Assembly: GCA_001418405.1 (NCBI GenBank) | Contig: LIQL01000045.1 | Location: 1-34,087 of the forward strand | DNA length: 34,087 nucleotides | From: Streptomyces diastatochromogenes | GTDB taxonomy: Bacteria > Actinomycetota > Actinomycetes > Streptomycetales > Streptomycetaceae | Reading direction: 5' to 3' | In this document: piece by piece, positions 27,051-34,087 of the stretch | Layout: every line of letters begins with the position of its first letter | Numbering within the stretch: the stretch's first letter is position 1 | Notes under the pieces: model-generated | The model's database searches: none | What the model was told of the DNA's origin: nothing | Seen by the model: the letters and a program-made list of their open reading frames with translations, nothing else | Program-made: the position numbers and the translations under genes

Positions 27051-27524
27051 GTGAGCGAGATGCGACGCGGCCGCCGCATCGCCGTGGATGTCGGGGACGC
27101 CCGGATCGGGGTCGCCTCGTGCGACCCCGACGGGGTCCTCGCCACCCCCGTCGAGACCGTGCCGGGGCGGGACGTCCCGGCGGCGCACCGACGGCTCAAG
27201 GCGATCGTCGAGGAGTACGAGCCGCTCGAAGTGGTGGTCGGTCTGCCCCGCTCCCTCAGTGGGGGAGAGGGGCCGGCCGCGGCCAAGGTCCGGGCCTTCG
27301 CCCAGGAACTCGCCCGGAACGTCGCCCCCGTCGGGGTCCGGCTGGTCGACGAGCGGATGTCGACGGTCACCGCGACCCACGGGCTGCGGGCCTCCGGAGT
27401 CCGCAGCAAGAAGGGCCGCTCGGTGGTGGACCAGGCCGCCGCCGTGGTCATCCTCCAGAGCGCACTGGAAACCGAACGCACGTCCGGGCGACCGCCCGGG
27501 GAGCACGTCGAAGTGGTCACCTGA
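27051..27524 (+). CDS. ruvX: Putative pre-16S rRNA nuclease / Holliday junction resolvase YqgF
   Basis: YqgF/RuvX proteins have an RNase H fold and are implicated in 16S rRNA 5'-end maturation; some have been proposed as junction resolvases. The 157-residue product shows the family motifs IAVDVGDARIGVASCDPDG (Asp13), VVGLPRSLSGGEGPAAAKVR, VRLVDERMSTVTA and SVVDQAAAVVILQSALE. GTG 27051 is 5 bp after alaS, so they are one operon; alaS-yqgF linkage is widespread in bacteria. The 126-bp gap to mltG contains no strong terminator. Confidence 0.94.
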   Translation: MSEMRRGRRIAVDVGDARIGVASCDPDGVLATPVETVPGRDVPAAHRRLKAIVEEYEPLEVVVGLPRSLSGGEGPAAAKVRAFAQELARNVAPVGVRLVDERMSTVTATHGLRASGVRSKKGRSVVDQAAAVVILQSALETERTSGRPPGEHVEVVT

Positions 27525-27650
27525 TCGCGGTACGGTAACGTTCCGCGCGTTGTGGCGGCGGTTCGAACAGCCGCGCGTGCAAGTAGAGGCGGATCGGTAC
27601 GACAGGCGCCACCCGGACGGTGCGCCCCGCCTCTCGGCTCTAGGGGATCG

Positions 27651-29519
27651 ATGACCGAGTATGGCCGGGGCTACGGCTCCGAACCGTGGCATCCCGACGA
27701 CCCGCTCTACGGAGACCGTGGTCCGTACGGAGGCCAGGAGCAGCAGCCGCAGTGGGGCGGACAGCAGCCCACCGGGTATCCCCAACAGCAGTACCCCCAG
27801 CACCCGCAGCACGACCAGCACCCCCCGCAGCAGTACCCGCACCAGCAGCAGTACCCCGCGGGCCACGGCGGCTGGGACGGCAACCAGCACGCGGGCGGTC
27901 AGCCGGCGTACGACCCGTACGATCCCTACGGGCAGCCGCAGCCGGCGGACCCGTACCTCCAGCAGGGCCAGGAGTACCCCGCCCCGCACCAGACCGGCCA
28001 GAACTACGCGGGTCAGGGGCACGACTACTACGGCGCGCCGGACGGCTACGGTCTCCACGAGACCCAGCAGATGCCGGCCCAGCCGCCGGCCCCGCAGCAC
28101 CACGGGATGGCGGAGCAGGCGCTGGCCGACCCGCACCAGCAGCAGTACGGGCAGCCTTCGCACCCGCAACGTCCGGGCGACTACCCGCCGGGGCCCGTCC
28201 CGCACCAGCACCCGCCGGCCGGGGCGCCCTTCGAGGAGCCGGCCGCCGAGGGCGACGACTGGCGGGCGGCGCCGGACGCCGACGGACCGGAGCCGCGCAA
28301 GCGGGAATCGGACCACCCGTTCTTCGCCGACGAACCGGACGCCGAGGACGACGGCTACGACGACGAGGACGGCGGCCGGTCGGGCCGCGAGCGCCGGGGT
28401 CGGAAAGGCAAGAACAAGAAGAACAAGCGCCGCAGCGGTAGCGCCTGCCTGGTCGTGACCCTGGCGCTGGCCGGTGTCGTCGGCGGCGTCGGGTACTTCG
28501 GCTACGACTTCATCATGCGCCACTTCACCTCGCCCCCCGACTACGAGGGCGAGGGCAGCGGGGCCGTGCAGGTCGAGATCCCCGACGGCTCCACCATCTT
28601 GCAGATGGGCCTGATCCTGAAGCGCGAGGGCGTGGTCAAGAGCGCCGACGCGTTCTCCGAAGCGGCGGTCGACAGCAAGAAGGACAAGCTCCTCCAGCCC
28701 GGTTCGTACTCGCTGCGCAAGCAGATGTCCGCGGCCTCGGCCGTGGCCCTGATGTCGGATCCGCGCAGTCGCAACGGCCTGACGATCCAAGAGGGGCTGC
28801 GGGCCAGCGCGGTCTACACGCTGATCGACAAGAAGCTCAAGCTCGCGGCGGGCACCACCAAGGAGATCGCGCACAACCAGGCGAAGAACCTCGGACTGCC
28901 GTCCTGGGCCGATGACTCTCCGAAGATCAAGGACCCGCTGGAGGGCTTCCTCTACCCCTCGACTTACAGCGTCGGAGAGCACGCAAAACCCGCCGACGTG
29001 CTCCGGCAAATGGTCTCGCGGGCCACTCAGGAATACCAGAAGTACGATCTTGAATCGAACGCCAAGAAATTCCATCTGGATTCTCCGCTGCAGCTCATCA
29101 CCGTCGCCAGCCTCACCCAGGCCGAGGGCATGACGCACGATGACTTCCGGAAGATGGCGGCCGTCGTCTACAACCGATTGGCTCCGACCAACACGGCCAC
29201 GAACCAGAAGCTGGAATTCGACTCGACGTTCAACTACCTCAAGAACCAGAGCAAGATCAATATCAGTACGCAGGAGATCCGGCACTACGACGATCCCTAC
29301 AACACGTACTTCTACCGGGGACTCCCGCCCGGTCCGATCGGAAATCCCGGCGCGGACGCGCTCAAGGCCACGATCAACCCGGACAACTCCGATAAGTGGC
29401 TCTACTTCATCTCGGTGGACGGCAAGAAGACGGACTTCACGACCAACTACGCCGACCACGAGAAGCTCGTCCAGGAATTCAACAAGCGACAGCAAGAGCA
29501 GAAGCAGAACGGAAACTGA
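27651..29519 (+). CDS. mltG: Endolytic murein transglycosylase MltG (YceG-like)
   Basis: MltG cleaves nascent peptidoglycan strands at the membrane and is thought to terminate glycan elongation. The 622-residue product has a cytoplasmic N-terminal region of about 260 residues, extremely rich in Gln, Pro, Tyr, His and Gly (many QQY and HPQ units), then an acidic stretch, a basic stop (KGKNKKNKRRS), one TM helix (about 264-286) and the extracytoplasmic LysM-like/YceG domain (about 300-615). The presumed catalytic Glu492 is in LTQAEGMTHDD; the downstream FYRGLPPGPIGNPG is the family signature. ATG 27651 follows AGGGGATCG. The 3' third uses noticeably more A/T-ending codons than the rest. aroE starts 10 bp after the stop. 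Confidence 0.93.
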   Translation: MTEYGRGYGSEPWHPDDPLYGDRGPYGGQEQQPQWGGQQPTGYPQQQYPQHPQHDQHPPQQYPHQQQYPAGHGGWDGNQHAGGQPAYDPYDPYGQPQPADPYLQQGQEYPAPHQTGQNYAGQGHDYYGAPDGYGLHETQQMPAQPPAPQHHGMAEQALADPHQQQYGQPSHPQRPGDYPPGPVPHQHPPAGAPFEEPAAEGDDWRAAPDADGPEPRKRESDHPFFADEPDAEDDGYDDEDGGRSGRERRGRKGKNKKNKRRSGSACLVVTLALAGVVGGVGYFGYDFIMRHFTSPPDYEGEGSGAVQVEIPDGSTILQMGLILKREGVVKSADAFSEAAVDSKKDKLLQPGSYSLRKQMSAASAVALMSDPRSRNGLTIQEGLRASAVYTLIDKKLKLAAGTTKEIAHNQAKNLGLPSWADDSPKIKDPLEGFLYPSTYSVGEHAKPADVLRQMVSRATQEYQKYDLESNAKKFHLDSPLQLITVASLTQAEGMTHDDFRKMAAVVYNRLAPTNTATNQKLEFDSTFNYLKNQSKINISTQEIRHYDDPYNTYFYRGLPPGPIGNPGADALKATINPDNSDKWLYFISVDGKKTDFTTNYADHEKLVQEFNKRQQEQKQNGN

Positions 29520-29529
29520 AGGCCAGCCG

Positions 29530-30366
29530 GTGTCCCACAGTCCTGAGCACAAGAAGGCGGCGGTCCTCGGATCGCCCATCGCGCACTCCCTCTCGCCGGT
29601 GCTGCACCGCGCCGCCTACGACGAACTCGGACTGAGCGGCTGGGAGTACGGCCGTCACGAGGTCGACGAATCGGGGCTCCCCGGATTCCTGGAGGGGCTC
29701 GGTCCGGAATGGGCCGGCCTGTCGCTGACCATGCCGCTCAAGCGCGCGGTGATCCCGTTGCTGGACGAGATCACCCCCACCGCGGCCTCCGTCGAGGCGG
29801 TCAACACCGTCGTGTTCACCCCCGACGGGCGCCGGCGCGGGGACAACACCGATATCCCGGGCATGCTCGCGGCGCTGCGCGAACGCGGCGTCCAGCAGGT
29901 CGAGCGGGCCGCCGTGCTCGGCGCCGGCGCCACCGCCTCCTCGGCGCTGGCCGCGCTCGCCCGGATCTGCACCGGCGAGGTCACCGCGTACGTCCGCAGC
30001 GCGGCGCGCGCCGACGAGATGCGCGGCTGGGGCGAGCGCCTGGGGGTCCCGGTCCGCACCGCCCCCTGGGACGAGGCCGCCGCGGCCTTCACGGCGCCGC
30101 TGGTCATCGCGACCACCCCGGCGGGCAGCACCGACCCGCTCGCCGCCGCCGTCCCCGACCGGCCCGGCACCCTCTTCGACGTGCTCTACGAGCCCTGGCC
30201 GACCGCGCTGGCCACCGCCTGGGCCGACCGCGGCGGTGCCGTCGTCGGCGGCCTGGACCTCCTGGTCCACCAGGCCGTCCTCCAGGTCGAGCAGATGACC
30301 GGGCGGGCGCCGGCGCCGCTGGCCGCGATGCGCCGGGCCGGCGAGGCGGCCCTCGCGGCCCGCTGA
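29530..30366 (+). CDS. aroE: Shikimate dehydrogenase
   Basis: AroE reduces 3-dehydroshikimate to shikimate with NADPH. In the 278-residue product, the shikimate-binding SLSP (20-23), the catalytic Lys71 (LTMPLKRAVIP) and Asp108 (GDNTDIPG) are present. The Rossmann motif is AVLGAGATASSAL (about 128-140), and the C-terminal GGLDLLVHQAVLQVEQMTG closes the site. The NADP-binding NRxxxR motif is not obvious (YVRSAARADEM occupies that position), so cofactor preference is uncertain. GTG 29530 follows GAAGG. It is 10 bp from mltG and separated by 134 bp from aroC. Confidence 0.94.
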   Translation: MSHSPEHKKAAVLGSPIAHSLSPVLHRAAYDELGLSGWEYGRHEVDESGLPGFLEGLGPEWAGLSLTMPLKRAVIPLLDEITPTAASVEAVNTVVFTPDGRRRGDNTDIPGMLAALRERGVQQVERAAVLGAGATASSALAALARICTGEVTAYVRSAARADEMRGWGERLGVPVRTAPWDEAAAAFTAPLVIATTPAGSTDPLAAAVPDRPGTLFDVLYEPWPTALATAWADRGGAVVGGLDLLVHQAVLQVEQMTGRAPAPLAAMRRAGEAALAAR

Positions 30367-30466
30367 GCGGCCCCTCCGCCCGCTGGGTGGTCCCCGCGGT
30401 CCGCACCCTGGACGGCGCGCCGCGCGACCCGCGCGACGTGGGAGGATCAGAGGAGACCGTACGCGG

Positions 30467-30500
30467 ATGAGCAGCACATGAGCAGTACTGAGGAGCACCG

Positions 30501-30504
<4 letters not shown>
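30467..30504 (+). promoter_or_regulatory. Ladder of overlapping mini-ORFs and 11-bp repeats before aroC
   Basis: ATG 30467 opens a 4-codon frame (MSST) whose TGA (30479-30481) overlaps ATG 30478. That ATG opens an 8-codon frame (MSSTEEHR) whose TGA (30502-30504) overlaps the aroC TTG (30501). The three starts are in three different frames. The DNA is a degenerate direct repeat of about 11 bp: ATGAGCAGCAC, ATGAGCAGTAC, TGAGGAGCACCG, TTGAGCAGG. GAGGAG occurs both at about 30449 and directly before aroC. The peptides have no Phe/Tyr/Trp codons, so classical aromatic attenuation is unlikely; coupling is possible. Confidence 0.4.
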
Positions 30505-33761
<3,257 letters not shown>

Positions 33762-33918
33762 TCGGCGCGGTCGCCACACGCCCGTGCCCTCGGCCGTTCA
33801 TTCGACGTGCGCCGGGGGTAGGGAGACCTCCTGGCAGCTGCCGGGGGAGTACGGTTCACCGCAGCACCACCCGGCGGTGGGACGGCAACGACCCGTACCC
33901 GCCCCGCAGTTGTCGTCA

Positions 33919-33950
33919 CGGCGCACCGGGCCACCCCGCCCGGTGCGCCG
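33919..33950 (+). terminator. Perfect hairpin downstream of aroQ
   Basis: CGGCGCACCGGG (33919-33930) and CCCGGTGCGCCG (33939-33950) form a perfect 12-bp stem with an 8-nt loop. It may terminate the aro operon. It lies only 40 bp before the next start codon, so it could alternatively be a leader hairpin of that gene. Confidence 0.6.
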
Positions 33951-33990
33951 CCCCGCACCACGTCGACCGCACGAGACGGAGAGCCACCGG

Positions 33991-34087
33991 ATGCAGTACG
34001 CAGTGGGGGCTCCGCTGCCACCGCCCCGCGGCCCACTTCACCCCCAAGGCGCCGGCATGACCATGAACTGGACGCCGCACCCCGGCC
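33991..34087 (+). CDS. 5' end of a proline-rich hypothetical protein (partial)
   Basis: ATG 33991 follows GACGGAGAGCC and opens a frame that runs to the window edge (32 complete codons). The visible sequence begins MQYAVGAPLPPPRGPLHPQG and continues GAGMTMNWTPHPG; it is Pro/Gly-rich and contains no domain. In Streptomyces a hypothetical protein sits between the aro genes and pepQ/efp, which fits this position. A later ATG (34057) is an alternative start. No function can be assigned. Confidence 0.6.
   Translation, partial: MQYAVGAPLPPPRGPLHPQGAGMTMNWTPHPG

Noticed and set aside
27550..27580. A tRNA T-arm-like GGTTCGAAC between ruvX and mltG
   Set aside because: The flanking bases do not form a 5-bp T stem, and no acceptor, D or anticodon arm is found around it.

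Overview
This is a GC-rich actinobacterial chromosome segment, almost certainly Streptomyces or a close relative such as Kitasatospora. Evidence is strong GC bias at third codon positions, frequent GTG and occasional TTG starts, TAGGCT/TAGGAT-type -10 boxes, and a gene order that matches, from memory, the conserved Streptomyces core block running from pdxS through relA and hisS to the aro genes. I see no insertion sequence, prophage, CRISPR array, rRNA or tRNA. The window is core genome rather than an accessory island.

Layout. At 1-739 there is the 3' end of a gene with a repetitive tail and a small membrane-anchored unknown protein. At 887-5747 are pyridoxal phosphate synthesis (pdxS, pdxT), the translation/regulatory factor yebC and the Holliday-junction genes ruvC-ruvA-ruvB. 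At 5909-10043 are the Sec accessory genes yajC-secD-secF, coupled to apt, closed by a strong hairpin. At 10229-12769 is the bifunctional (p)ppGpp enzyme gene rel, converging on a DUF349 coiled-coil gene across a perfect bidirectional hairpin. At 14345-17328 a cyclophilin-type prolyl isomerase (minus strand) diverges from a glyoxalase II-like hydrolase followed by hisS. At 17525-19636 are a VKOR-type thiol oxidase and rarA.

The stretch 19671-24376 is the most interesting. A minus-strand DUF2470 (HugZ-like, haem/flavin-associated) gene and rpsD diverge from a 56-bp gap holding a near-consensus DmdR/IdeR iron box. Next comes a large minus-strand STAND-type ATPase with helical repeats but no recognisable DNA-binding domain. 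Two small membrane-anchored proteins (DUF948 and a DUF6167-like protein) are then coupled to alaS. From 24376 to 33761 the plus strand carries alaS, ruvX, mltG, aroE and the tightly overlapping shikimate operon aroC-aroK-aroB-aroQ, which ends in a hairpin. The window closes inside a new proline-rich gene.

Functionally the genes are mostly housekeeping: cofactor supply, recombination and repair (RuvABC, RuvX, RarA), protein export (YajC/SecDF), stringent response and purine salvage (Rel, Apt), two tRNA charging enzymes, cell-wall chain termination (MltG) and chorismate synthesis. Nothing here is clearly a new multi-gene system. The best leads are the iron box between the DUF2470 gene and rpsD, the orphan STAND ATPase, short coupled upstream reading frames before aroC and the VKOR gene, and a structured rel leader. 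All functional assignments were made by reading motifs; no database search was run.
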